From assembly GCA_013214025.1 (NCBI GenBank), contig JABSRN010000102.1, positions 1 to 41,240 on the forward strand: a DNA stretch of 41,240 nt, written 5' to 3'. The translations under genes and the position numbers were made by a program. The stretch's first letter is position 1; every line of letters begins with the position of its first letter. The notes below the pieces were generated by a model. It ran no database searches and had not been told where the DNA came from. It was given only the letters and a program-made list of their open reading frames with translations. Shown here in pieces: positions 16,891-25,316 of the stretch. The DNA comes from Polyangiaceae bacterium (GTDB taxonomy: Bacteria; Myxococcota_A; Polyangia; Polyangiales; Polyangiaceae).

Positions 16891-17325
16891 ATGAACGATC
16901 TATTTTGTACGCCTGGTAACAGCGACGGCTGTCTCTCTCTCTTGATGATCAGCCAAGTATTGGTTTGCGCATTCCTTTCCGTGCTTTTTCTGCAGTCCGG
17001 TATCGACAAGGTGGCCGATCGAAAAGGCAATCTCGAATGGCTGACAGGCCACTTCGCAAACTCGCCGTTCAAGAACGTGGTGGGCCTCCTCCTGACCCAA
17101 ATCACCATTCAGGAAATCGCGGCGGGCATTCTGTGTGCCGTTGGCGCTGGCGTGCTGGCATTTACTGGGGCCAAGCTGGTGGCCATATTCGGCCTGATTC
17201 TCGCCTCCGCTTCGGTACTGTGTTTGTTCATTGGGCAGCGCCTCGCCAAGGACTACGAGGGCGCTGCGGTCTTGGTGAATTACTTCGTGCTGACCATCCT
17301 CGGCCTCTACTTGTTTGCGATCTAG
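16891..17325 (+). CDS. DoxX-like four-helix membrane protein
   Basis: A 144-residue membrane protein from the ATG at 16891, which has AAGGA seven bases upstream. Four hydrophobic helices are visible: LLMISQVLVCAFLSVLFL; VVGLLLTQITIQEIAAGILC; VGAGVLAF...VAIFGLILA; and AAVLVNYFVLTILGLYLFAI. The sequence LFLQSGIDKVADRKGNLEW after helix 1 resembles the DoxX family. The family's substrate is not established. It is followed after 63 bp by the CDF transporter on the same strand, probably cotranscribed. A longer in-frame start at 16771 would add a Gly-rich leader across the poly-G tract and is considered unlikely. Confidence 0.75.
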   Translation: MNDLFCTPGNSDGCLSLLMISQVLVCAFLSVLFLQSGIDKVADRKGNLEWLTGHFANSPFKNVVGLLLTQITIQEIAAGILCAVGAGVLAFTGAKLVAIFGLILASASVLCLFIGQRLAKDYEGAAVLVNYFVLTILGLYLFAI

Positions 17326-17388
17326 TCTCGCCAATCGGTCGCCATCCGGGTTGTCGCGCGGCTGCTAAGAACCGAGAGGAGAGCCGTC

Positions 17389-18300
17389 GTGCACGAAGGG
17401 GGTAAAAAGGCCATCGTTGTTGCCCTACTGGCGAACTCGGGCATTTTCATAGCCAAGGTCGTTGGCTTCTTGATCACGGGCGCCGCATCGATGCTGGCCG
17501 AAGCCGTGCATTCGCTGGCGGACACCGGAAACCAGGCTCTGCTTCTGCTCGGCGGGCGGCGCGCGGAGCGTGCGGCGAGCGCTGAGCATCCCTTCGGCTA
17601 CGGTGCTGAGCGCTATTTTTGGGCGTTCATCGTTGCGATGGTGATCTTCCTCCTCGGCTCTCTGTTTGCGCTCTACGAAGGGGTTCACAAGTTTTTGGAT
17701 CCGCATCCCTTGGAGCAACCGGCCGTGGCTATCGGGATTCTCGGGGTGGCAATCCTCCTCGAATGTTGGTCGTTCAAGACCGCGATTACCGAAGCCAACC
17801 GCCTACGGGGCGATCTGGGCTGGAGTCAGTTTATCAAGGGAACGAAGGAGGCTGAGCTCCCGGTCGTCTTGCTTGAAGACTTGGGTGCGTTGGTGGGTTT
17901 GGCGGTGGCGCTGATAGCTGTTGTTTTGAGCGTGGTGCTGAACGATCCACGTTGGGATGCAATTGGGAGCATTGTAATCGGGCTGCTGCTAGCGGCGATC
18001 GCCGTCGTGCTAGCGGGTGAAATGAAGAGCCTGCTCATCGGCGAAGCTGCCAGCGAACAGAATATTTCAATTATCCAGGAGGCTATCGTCGACAGTCCTC
18101 AAGTGTCGGGCTTGATTCACATGCGCACGATGCATCTCGGTCCCGGTGAAATATTGCTCGCCGCCAAGATCGAATTCCGTGCGGGGCTGAGTGTGGAAAT
18201 CGTCAGCGATGAAATCAACGCCGCCGAGGGCCGCATCCGGGGGGCCCTGAATCTCAAGGTCGTCAGCTATCTTGAGCCAGATCTGTTTCGCCGGAGCTAG
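17389..18300 (+). CDS. Cation diffusion facilitator (CDF) metal transporter, ZnT9-like
   Basis: Inner-membrane divalent-metal/proton antiporter of 303 residues. Helix 2 carries the metal-site residues in AEAVHSLADTGNQ (His41, Asp45), followed by HPFGYGAERYFW. The second half of the site, usually HXXXD in helix 5, reads LLEDLGALVG, an Glu-Asp arrangement that I associate with the ZnT9 (SLC30A9)-like branch. The C-terminal region has the soluble CDF domain. GTG start with GAGAGGAG upstream. Cation specificity (Zn, Mn or Co) cannot be deduced safely. It follows the DoxX-like gene in the same direction. Confidence 0.9.
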   Translation: MHEGGKKAIVVALLANSGIFIAKVVGFLITGAASMLAEAVHSLADTGNQALLLLGGRRAERAASAEHPFGYGAERYFWAFIVAMVIFLLGSLFALYEGVHKFLDPHPLEQPAVAIGILGVAILLECWSFKTAITEANRLRGDLGWSQFIKGTKEAELPVVLLEDLGALVGLAVALIAVVLSVVLNDPRWDAIGSIVIGLLLAAIAVVLAGEMKSLLIGEAASEQNISIIQEAIVDSPQVSGLIHMRTMHLGPGEILLAAKIEFRAGLSVEIVSDEINAAEGRIRGALNLKVVSYLEPDLFRRS

Positions 18301-18341
18301 CCGGTATCTGCCGCTTGGCTCGCACGCCGAGTTGCGCAGGG

Positions 18342-19220
18342 CTACCGGAAGTTGGGAAGCACACCCTCCGCAAAGGCTTGCAAGCTTTCGGGCGTGCCGA
18401 AGTCGTGGAACTGGATAATGAACATTTCCACTCCCCAGTCTGCCTCCCGCCTAAATTGCTCGCTCAGTTCATCAGCGTTGCCGATTAGCAAGCCCCCCCA
18501 GGCACCAAAGCGTTTCTCTGCCAAGGCCGTTACTTTTTCGCGGTCTTCTTCTCGCCTGATAAGAGCGACAGGGTGCTGCACGCTGATCTTTGCTGGGCGG
18601 GCCAGCGGAATCAGTTCCTCAAGATCTTTGACGCCATAGGATGGGCAGTTCCACCAACTGCCGAGCTGAGACGCCCAAGGCAGAGTGAACTTCTTACCGG
18701 CGCCTCCCACGTGGATCGGTAACGGTGACTGAATTGGAGGCGGTCGGGCGATCGCGCCCTTCAACTGGTAGTACTTTCCCTGATAGCTGACCTCTTCGCC
18801 GCCGAGCAGCCGGGTTATCACCTCGAGGGCCTCGCCGAGGCGTTCCGAGCGTTGCGTGGCGTTTTCGCCGCCGAAACCGAATTCAATCAGCTCGCGTTCT
18901 ACAGAGCCCGAGCCGATGCCCAGTTCGAGGCGCCCGCCGCTGATCCGATCCAGACTGGCCACCATTTTCGCTAGCACCGCCGGGTGGCGAAAGGCGTTGC
19001 ACAGCACAAGATGCCCCACTCGCAGAGTCTCTGTCCGCGCTAGCAATGCCGTGGCGACGGTCCAGGCTTCCAAGCAGTCGGCTGTTCGAAGGGCTGGGGC
19101 CGCGAGATGGTCCATCAGCCAAATGGAATCGTAGCCGAGGCGCTCCGCGAGCCGGGCGCGTTCGAGGAGCTGTTCAAAATCCTGGCGGACTTGGGGGGTG
19201 AAGAGACCGAAACGAGGCAT
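18342..19220 (-). CDS. Luciferase-like monooxygenase (LLM) class flavin/F420 oxidoreductase
   Basis: A 292-residue TIM-barrel oxidoreductase. The N-terminus has PRFGLFTPQV, then LGYDSIWLMDHL and VGHLVLCNAFRHPAVLAKMVASLD, the cofactor-binding pattern of the luciferase-like family. GRLELGIGSGSVERE follows and GKYYQLKGA lies in the middle. Either FMN or F420 is possible; F420 is known in some actinobacteria and scattered others, so cofactor identity stays open. Substrate unknown. It starts inside the 3' end of the broken sensor frame on the same strand (19115-20395), so that gene has lost its original end here. Confidence 0.88.
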   Translation of the reverse strand: MPRFGLFTPQVRQDFEQLLERARLAERLGYDSIWLMDHLAAPALRTADCLEAWTVATALLARTETLRVGHLVLCNAFRHPAVLAKMVASLDRISGGRLELGIGSGSVERELIEFGFGGENATQRSERLGEALEVITRLLGGEEVSYQGKYYQLKGAIARPPPIQSPLPIHVGGAGKKFTLPWASQLGSWWNCPSYGVKDLEELIPLARPAKISVQHPVALIRREEDREKVTALAEKRFGAWGGLLIGNADELSEQFRREADWGVEMFIIQFHDFGTPESLQAFAEGVLPNFR

Positions 19221-20395
19221 GGGCGAACCGTAGCGGGTTCAGCCCTCGTGGCAACTGACGGGAGGCGATTCGGGCAGCTAGATTTCGCTCGCTGTAGAAT
19301 TTCTCGCGCCCACCGGTGCCGCGCTTGGCCGCCGGCTAGATCGCCGCAGCGCAGTGGCCAGGATTTGTCGATCCAGTCGGCGACTGGCACCGGAATACCA
19401 GGCATCACGGACGCGATGGGCGGCGCGGGTTCTTGCATTGCCCGGGCCAAGGTCTGCACTGCCGAGTTCATGTCGTGCAGTGTTGCGTTTTGCTCACTGA
19501 CCGCTCGCTCAAGGGTACCCGTGTCGTGACGGAGCGTACCCAACACGCCATTGACGGCCTGCAATAAGGCTCGCACTTCCCGGGGAGCTTGCAGAGTCGG
19601 TAGGGCGATATCTTGACGGAACTGCCCCCCATCGACCGCCTTCGCAGCCTCCGCGATGAATCGTAGCGGTCGCCCAAGCCAGTTGGCGACCGCGGCTGCC
19701 AGTAAGAGCCCGAAGAGCAGCGAAAATTACGCTGCGATACCGATTCGCCGGGTAGCAGCCGCGGCCCAGGCATTGACGACGGGTTGGGGATAGAACGCGA
19801 CGGCGTTCCACGTGCGAGCGCCCAATTTGACCGGGACGGCCCCTCCCCGCATCCGATGCCCGTCTTCATCGTATTCTATCCGGGACAAGATATCGTGCGG
19901 TGGACGAAACAGTGGGGAGGAGGAATGGTCTTCGATGGTCGTGATGGCGTTCGGCACGGCGGTATCGGCGAGTACCCGACTGTTGGCATCCGTCAAGAGG
20001 ATCCGGTGAGAGCGATGCACGTCTTGAATTCGGACCGCTAATACTGGCGTCGGGTCTCCAATCCGCGGGGGAGGAGGCGAGGGTGGCGCCATGTGTCGCG
20101 CGAGGCTGCGAGTTTTCGCGTCGACCGCACGCTCCTCATGGCCCGCCCATCTCTCTGCCTCCGCTAGGGCTAACCAGAACGTCGGGATCGCCGAGACCGC
20201 TGCTAGAACCAGCAGAAGAAGCGTAGGAGTCCAAACTGTTTCATTCGCGCGCACCGGGGCCTGTCGTGCCTCAGCCGCGACGCCCTCAGTCCCTTCACTA
20301 TGACAGCGGAAAGCTGAGGACGACAGCGCTGGTAGCGACAACGTGCGCACTGATGCGGCCGTCTGAATAGAGTGAGGCGTAGGAGACGCTCTCAC
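19115..20395 (-). pseudogene. HAMP-domain membrane sensor, broken by in-frame TAA and lacking an output domain
   Basis: Remnant of a membrane sensor. From about 20395 downward one frame encodes a first membrane helix (TPTLLLLVLAAVSAIPTFWLAL), a periplasmic sensor region (VHRSHRILLTDANSRVLADT), then a second helix. A TAA at 19727-19729 interrupts that helix: ...RRIGIAA, stop, FSLLFGLLLAAAVANWLG. After the stop the same frame continues with a HAMP-like segment (GRPLRFIAEAAKAVDGG) and a helical linker (RALLQAVNGVLGTLRHD). No kinase, GGDEF or methyl-accepting domain follows; the frame runs into the 5' end of the LLM gene. The GTG at 20395 is uncertain. The lesion is a substitution, not a frameshift. 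It may belong with the neighbouring c-di-GMP genes. Confidence 0.75.
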
Positions 20396-20528
20396 TCGAC
20401 GGACAAGCGTCGGAACTTTGACGCCGAATAGAATTTGAACAACGGCCTGGAGCAGGGCCTAAAGATTCAACGTAAACCTACCGTTGGACCGAGTTGATGG
20501 CGGAGGAGTTTGAAATTGACCCGTTTTC

Positions 20529-21446
20529 GTGGACGGTTGGGTATCCTCACACAATTCGCGGGGGAGGGGGGGCATCAGTGCCGAGTCGCTCGCGGCCTCC
20601 TTGCGCGGAGTATTGGCGTCGCCGAAGTATGTGCCCCCGCCCTTTCCGTCCACAGCATTGGAGCTGGCGACTTTAGCAAGGAATCCAGGAACAACGACTC
20701 GCACTGTTTGCGAGCTATTGGAAACGGAACCGTTGCTCGCCAGCACGGTTTTGAACGCTGCCCAAAGCACTTACTACGGTCGAGGCGTTCAAGTTGAAAC
20801 GATCGAGCAGGCGGTGGTTCGACTCGGCGCGACGAAGTTGAGCGACGTGTTCATGGAAGCCACAGTCAAGACGAAATTATTTCAGAGCAAAGGCTTCGAA
20901 TCCGAAATGATGGCGCTCCGTCACCACAGCATCGCTACGGCGCACATCGCGCGACTGTTCTGCGAGTACTTGGGTATTCCGAGCCAGAGAGCCTTTCTGG
21001 CTGGTTTGCTTCACGATGTAGGAACGGCAGCTTGTTTCGTTGCCATCCAGGAACATTAAGATCCCAATGGGCAGTTGGCAGTTAAGATCTCCCACGCCGC
21101 GGTTCAACAATTTCACGAGGAGGTGACCGAGCTAGTCGGCCGTTTGTGGTCCCTGCGTCAGGGAATTCACTGGGTGATTTCCCGTCATCATTGGCCGAGG
21201 ACCGATGAACACATCAATCTGCTCGCGGCTATGGTCTGTCTGGCGGAGCCGGTAGCGACGCAGATCGGTGTCGGCATGCTCGCTGAAGTAGACGAAACCT
21301 TGAAAGTGATGGCGACTGAGTAGTTTTTTTCGCTCGATCTGGCGTCGCTGGACTCGCTGCAGTTGCCATCCACTGAGCTCGTCGCGAGTCTGCGCGAGGC
21401 CGACATTCTGTCACGGAGACGTTCGATTGCGGAACAGAAGCCATAG
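20529..21446 (+). pseudogene. HDOD-domain protein gene with in-frame TAA and TAG
   Basis: HDOD (HD-related output domain) protein of about 305 residues if read through. The single frame has SLAASLRGVLASPKYVPPPF, then TRTVCELLETEPLLASTVLN, EQAVVRLGATKLSDVFMEAT and LAGLLHDVGTAACFVAIQEH. It then meets TAA at 21057-21059, continues DPNGQLAV...FHEEVTELVGRLW to a TAG at 21321-21323, and runs through a helical tail to a final TAG at 21444-21446. All parts are in the same frame, so two nonsense substitutions rather than indels broke it. The GTG at 20529 is the most upstream in-frame start; TGA lies before it. A G-rich run near 20572 could hide a further frame change. HDOD proteins act in signalling and often sit next to GGDEF genes. 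Confidence 0.8.
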
Positions 21447-21570
21447 GCATTTGGCTGAGCTGTGGTTACCTGTGCCTGGATCGGGACAGGGTTGTGTCAA
21501 TTGGGAGCGAATGGAGGGCGGAACTCATCTTCGAGTTCAAGGGACGCGGGCTACTGCCGAGCCCCAGGGA

Positions 21571-22547
21571 ATGGACGACTTCCCCGTCTCGGCCACACAT
21601 GGGGTCCCGTGCGCGCGCATTCGGGCGAGGGCTCCCCGCGCCTTGCTAATTGCCGCGCCGGGCTGGCGTTTGGCGGGGCGGCTGCGAGAGTGCCTCTCTG
21701 GTCTCGACGTTCAGCGTTGCGGCGATCTGGACGTCGCTTGCGCCCAACTCCGCGAAGCGTCCTGGGATGTCGCTATCGTTGATTTCCCCGACCGGCCCGC
21801 CAAGTCGGTAATTGCATGCTTGCATGCTTGCATGACGCCATGCCGTCGCTGCCGGTTATCGCGCTATCGGACTCGGACGATGCGGAGGCAGCGCGGAAGC
21901 TGTTGCGCGCTGGGGCCGACGATTGTGTGTTGCCCGAAGAAACGACTCGGAACACTTTCGTTCGTATTGTGCGGGTGGCGATAGAGCGCAGCCGACGCTC
22001 TGCCCGGGTGGCCGCCGAGGCCCATTCCGATCCGCTGACAGGTTTAGCGAATCGAGGCTGTTTCGTCGCGCGATTGCATCGGGAAATCGGTGGCGCCCGA
22101 GCGGAGACCGACCTTGCGGTCCTGTACCTCGACCTGGACCGCTTCAAGTGGGTGAACGACGAACTGGGTCACGATATGGGGGATCAACTGCTGCAAGCAT
22201 TGTCGATGAAGCTCCTTCGGGAAAGCCGGTCCGGTGACCTCGTCGCTCGGCTCGGTGGTGACAAGTTCGTGCTGCTCGCTGCGGCACGGGACCCAGCCCA
22301 ACTTCGCCGCTTGGCGGCGAGACTGCCGGGAGCTGCGCGGGAAACGATGCGCCTCGGTGGCGTCAGCGTCAACGCGACAATCAGTGTGGGGGTGGCTTGC
22401 CATCCCCGGGATGGCAAATCGGTTGCCGAACTTTTGGCGAGTGCGGACCAAGCCATGGACCGGGCCAAAGTGGAGGGGCGCAACCAATACCGATTCGCCG
22501 GGCGTGAAGTGGGGGAGCTGTGGCTCCAATTCCTTCCAACGCCGTAG
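21571..22547 (+). pseudogene. REC-GGDEF regulator, frameshifted at an 8-bp repeat
   Basis: The first frame (ATG at 21571; an earlier TTG at 21427 is possible) encodes a receiver-like domain with RALLIAAPGWRLAGRL and VAIVDFPD. It goes out of frame at the repeat 21812-21834. A second frame (from 21816) carries SLPVIALSDSDDAEAARKLL, then a GGDEF domain: HSDPLTGLANR, LAVLYLDLDRFKWVND, and RLGGDKFVLL where GGDEF would stand. The inhibitory I-site RXXD is intact (RSGD, five residues before GGDKF). The Glu-to-Lys change argues against cyclase activity, but c-di-GMP binding could survive. Deleting one 8-bp unit joins the two frames smoothly. The frame stops at 22545-22547. Confidence 0.82.
21812..21834. 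repeat. 8-bp tandem repeat (TTGCATGC), 2.9 copies
   Basis: Units at 21812-21819 and 21820-21827 are identical; a third copy is complete except for its last base (21828-21834). The unit length is not a multiple of three. With one unit removed the upstream and downstream halves of the receiver domain fall into one frame, giving KSVIACLHDAMPSLPVIALS. A slippage-generated duplication is the simplest explanation. Confidence 0.92.
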
Positions 22548-23311
22548 AGTGGGCCCGTGGTGCCGAGGGGCAAATCGTTGCCCAGCCGAGAATTCACGCT
22601 CTTACTGGGAGTGCTACCGCTGCTTGTCTGGGCTGGCGCGCTAATCAGGTGGTGATTTCGCCGCCGGATTTGGTAGCGATGTCGCCAGCGGGCGACGCGC
22701 GTGACCGGACGCTGTGTTGGGTGATGACGCAGGCTGTGGCGTTGCGACAGCAGGCGTCTTCCTGCACTCGCGTCAGTGTGGAACTCAACGCGGAGATGCT
22801 GGAGGCGGATAGCTTTGAAACCGCCGTGCAGTCGGCGATAGTGGAGCTCAGAGCCGGCGGGGTGGAGCTTGAACTCGAGAGTGCTCGGGGCCCAGGAGGG
22901 GGGGGGACGGCAAGTCTACGGCGGCTGGCAAAGCACGGCGCACGTCTTGTTTTTGCGTCCCTCGGCAGTACCGCGATCAGCGTTTCGCGGATACGCGAGT
23001 TGCCCCTATCGGCCATCGTGCTCGATTCCAGTGTGCATGCTGGGTTGGCTCAGAACCTGGATGTGCAAGCATCGGTGCGGGCCTGGGTCGCTGTGGGCCA
23101 TCACTTGAGTCTGGAAGTAGTGGCGACTGAGATTACGCGGCGTGATCAACTCCGATGGCTGCTTCGTAACTTGGGCACTGAAGTCCAGGGAGACGCGGTG
23201 ATCGAAGCGATGACTCTCGTCGATTACGACCGTTGGACGCAGAGTTCTCCCCGGCTGGTGCTTTCTGATCTAGCTGATGTGTTGGAAGGCAAGCCTCGCC
23301 TCTTGATGTAG
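22520..23311 (+). CDS. Degenerate EAL-like domain protein
   Basis: An open frame of 263 residues that resembles an EAL domain in fold but lacks the catalytic set. GQIVAQPRIHALTGSATAACLGWR aligns with the EAL start where the Glu-Ala-Leu triplet should be, but reads ATA. The usual DDFG region is FASLG, and the VVAEGVE region reads VVATEITRR. Phosphodiesterase activity is therefore unlikely. It starts at GTG 22520 in a different frame, overlapping the end of the GGDEF frame by 28 bases. It could be a real overlapping gene or a part split by a frameshift from an original GGDEF-EAL fusion. A run of nine G at 22898-22906 lies inside it. No good ribosome-binding spacing is visible. Confidence 0.6.
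   Translation: MAPIPSNAVEWARGAEGQIVAQPRIHALTGSATAACLGWRANQVVISPPDLVAMSPAGDARDRTLCWVMTQAVALRQQASSCTRVSVELNAEMLEADSFETAVQSAIVELRAGGVELELESARGPGGGGTASLRRLAKHGARLVFASLGSTAISVSRIRELPLSAIVLDSSVHAGLAQNLDVQASVRAWVAVGHHLSLEVVATEITRRDQLRWLLRNLGTEVQGDAVIEAMTLVDYDRWTQSSPRLVLSDLADVLEGKPRLLM
22898..22906. repeat. Poly-G run of nine in the EAL-like frame
   Basis: A homopolymeric run of nine G within the EAL-like reading frame encodes part of a Gly-rich stretch. A change of one base would truncate the protein. Confidence 0.75.
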
Positions 23312-23327
23312 ACCCGTGCAGGCGGTG

Positions 23328-24017
23328 CTATTCGCACAATAAATCGGTCCGAAGAACATATTTGTACCGATCGCCGGTGACCATCGAGCCCTCGTGCAGC
23401 GGGCTCAACGGGTGAGAACCGTGCATGAAAAGGAGCGCGCTGCCCGAGGCAGGCTTTACCGATACGGCCCGTTGAGGCCGGTCACGACGTCCGCCGGGAG
23501 CCGGCAGGAAGAAGGTCGTGGCTCCGCCTTCAAAGTCGGAGGTCAGGTAGAGCAGGAACGTCATCTTTGACCAGTGCCCTTCTTCTCCCATCCAAGAGCC
23601 GTCGACGTGCGGTCGAAAAACGCATTGGTCTCCGTATCGGTAAAACCGGAGTCGCGTATTGAGACCTACGGGGCGTTGCCCTTCAATTTCGACGGGAAGC
23701 GCAGGCTGGGCTCTTCGGAAGATGGCGCTCGCAACTGAGGAATCGGCCAGCCAGGTCACTGTCTGATTTTGCCGGATCCCGCTCCCCAAGCTGATAGCGG
23801 CAGTACTTCCGTAGCCCATCGCTTCGGTGAGGGTCACGAACTGCTGGCATTCGGCTGGCGTCAGCAACTGAGGGATCACCAGCGCGCCAGGGACCCCGGC
23901 CACCTCGCTGGCCGCTTGGCAGCGGTTGGTCTCCTCGAATACAATTGGGTTCGGAGCGGTGCCGTAGATCGGGACGTTGTCACCTTCGTAAGCGCGGATT
24001 TGGATGGACGGAAGCAT
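23328..24017 (-). CDS. 2-oxoglutarate/Fe(II)-dependent dioxygenase, prolyl-4-hydroxylase type
   Basis: A 229-residue dioxygenase. The double-stranded beta-helix carries the iron triad: His137 and Asp139 in RPHVDGSW and His208 in LHEGSMVTG. Arg217 in GDRYKYVLRTD is the likely 2-oxoglutarate contact. FLLYLTSDFEGGATTFF is typical of the prolyl-4-hydroxylase-like branch. Substrate unknown: protein or free amino acid hydroxylation are both possible. It is divergent from the SirB1-like gene with 141 bp between. A function linked to the broken signalling genes downstream is not suggested. Confidence 0.88.
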   Translation of the reverse strand: MLPSIQIRAYEGDNVPIYGTAPNPIVFEETNRCQAASEVAGVPGALVIPQLLTPAECQQFVTLTEAMGYGSTAAISLGSGIRQNQTVTWLADSSVASAIFRRAQPALPVEIEGQRPVGLNTRLRFYRYGDQCVFRPHVDGSWMGEEGHWSKMTFLLYLTSDFEGGATTFFLPAPGGRRDRPQRAVSVKPASGSALLFMHGSHPLSPLHEGSMVTGDRYKYVLRTDLLCE

Positions 24018-24158
24018 GAGTCAAGCCGGCGGGAACGCTCGCATCACGCCTACCACGTTGCCCGCGGGTCGCGCTAGGGAGAAGCCACGTCGAGCCATTC
24101 GCTGGTTTGCGTTGCCCTAGGCCGAAATTCATGTCCCAATTCGCGACGCGTAGCGGCG

Positions 24159-24971
24159 ATGCAAAGCATATTCCAGCAGCCCCTCAATTGGTGGCAAGGG
24201 GCGGTTGCGATCGCTCGGGATCGATACCCTAGCCTTCAGGAGGCGGGCTTACGTTCGGAGTTGGAAGGGTTGTCTCGTTCCGGCTCCCACGAGCGTCTCG
24301 ACGGCTATTCCGTTCGACAGCAAGTCGACATCATGGCGAGGTTGTTTGGAGACGAGCTCGGGTTTCGGGGCGACAGGGATAGCTACTACGATCCCCGAAA
24401 CTCCTACATCAACGATGTCTTGTCGCGCCGAGTCGGAATTCCCATATCGCTCAGTTTGGTTTATTGCGAACTAGCGCGCTCCCTCGGGGTGCGTGCGCAG
24501 GGAGTTTCCTTTCCTGGACACTTTCTGGTGAGGGTCTCGGACGCTGGAGGCAGGGACGTTCGCATTGTCGATCCCTTCTACGGCGGGATGCTGTTGGACG
24601 ACGCAGCTCTTGGTGTTCGAGTGGCGGAAGCTAGCGGTGGTGAGCCCGTGCCACTGGATGCATCGACTCTGGAGCCTGCGTCCATTCACTCCATCCTATT
24701 GCGCATGCTTGGAAACTTGACGGAGATCCACCGGTCCCGTGGAGATCATTCGGGCTTGTTGTTGGTGCTCGATCGGACGCTGGAATTGGACAGCGCGCGC
24801 CCCGCGATCCGGCGAGAGCGTGGCCTGGCGGCCATGCGGCTCGGTGCAAACGAAGTGGCGATCGCCGATCTTGCGTACTACGTTCAGTCGGTCCCGGAAG
24901 CGGGCGACGTTCTCCAAGTTCGGGCGGTGCTGGAGCAACTACGGGGTCGACGCCATCCCGGTCTGAACTAG
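24159..24971 (+). CDS. SirB1/YchA-family transglutaminase-like protein with TPR
   Basis: A 270-residue protein. The central part (SRRVGIPISLSLVYCELARSLGVRAQGVSFPGHFLVRV, then RIVDPFYGGMLL) matches the SirB1 (Transglut_core2) family, with His in PGHF and Asp in VDPF; a Cys is present in VYCE. The C-terminal part (LLLVLDRTLELDSARPAIRRERGLAAMRLG) is TPR-like, as usual in this family. The ATG at 24159 is the first in-frame start after the divergent region. Its function is unknown and enzyme activity is doubtful for the family. Confidence 0.85.
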   Translation: MQSIFQQPLNWWQGAVAIARDRYPSLQEAGLRSELEGLSRSGSHERLDGYSVRQQVDIMARLFGDELGFRGDRDSYYDPRNSYINDVLSRRVGIPISLSLVYCELARSLGVRAQGVSFPGHFLVRVSDAGGRDVRIVDPFYGGMLLDDAALGVRVAEASGGEPVPLDASTLEPASIHSILLRMLGNLTEIHRSRGDHSGLLLVLDRTLELDSARPAIRRERGLAAMRLGANEVAIADLAYYVQSVPEAGDVLQVRAVLEQLRGRRHPGLN

Positions 24972-25003
24972 CTGCTCGGCTGATCTGTTCAGAGAACGCT
25001 GAT

Positions 25004-25288
25004 CTACTCAGGGACGCACGTGTAGTCGCCAAGCAAGATCGCAGCTCTTTCGCAAACGAAGGACTCTGTGGTGATCGGTTTCATGCTCGTTTGAAACTCA
25101 AATTTCTGAGAAAACGCCGAGCGCTCCTCCCGAATGAGTCGGACTGCGCAGCCGACTTTGCCACATGCCTGGGCCTCGACGCTGGCCTTGAGCTTCGAGT
25201 TGTCGGAGTAGACATTGGTCGCCCCCAGTACGGTGAGGCTGACCAATGTCAGGCTGATAGCCGGGCGGATAAAAGTTGAAGCTGCCAT
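25004..25288 (-). CDS. Small exported hypothetical protein
   Basis: A 94-residue protein from the ATG at 25288, which follows AAGGA at five bases. A signal peptide or N-terminal anchor (STFIRPAISLTLVSLTVLGATNVYS) is followed by about 65 residues with four cysteines (QACGKVGCAVRL, FVCERA, YTCVPE). No family is recognised. It lies 28 bp from the methyltransferase start-side gene and on the same strand, so the two may be cotranscribed. A longer frame from 25444 is rejected because it overlaps the methyltransferase and lacks the signal peptide at its front. Confidence 0.7.
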   Translation of the reverse strand: MAASTFIRPAISLTLVSLTVLGATNVYSDNSKLKASVEAQACGKVGCAVRLIREERSAFSQKFEFQTSMKPITTESFVCERAAILLGDYTCVPE

Positions 25289-25316
25289 AATAATCCTTAT
25301 CAATTCGAAGTGATGC

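Noticed and set aside
20494-20580. Out-of-frame start of the HDOD gene at 20497
   Set aside because: The short frame before the G-rich run could be the true N-terminus if one G were missing, but no HDOD similarity is visible in it, so it was left out.
20529-21446. Selenocysteine or programmed readthrough explaining the internal stops
   Set aside because: The stops are TAA and TAG, not TGA with a SECIS-like hairpin, and a third TAA occurs in the neighbouring gene; substitutions in decaying genes are simpler.
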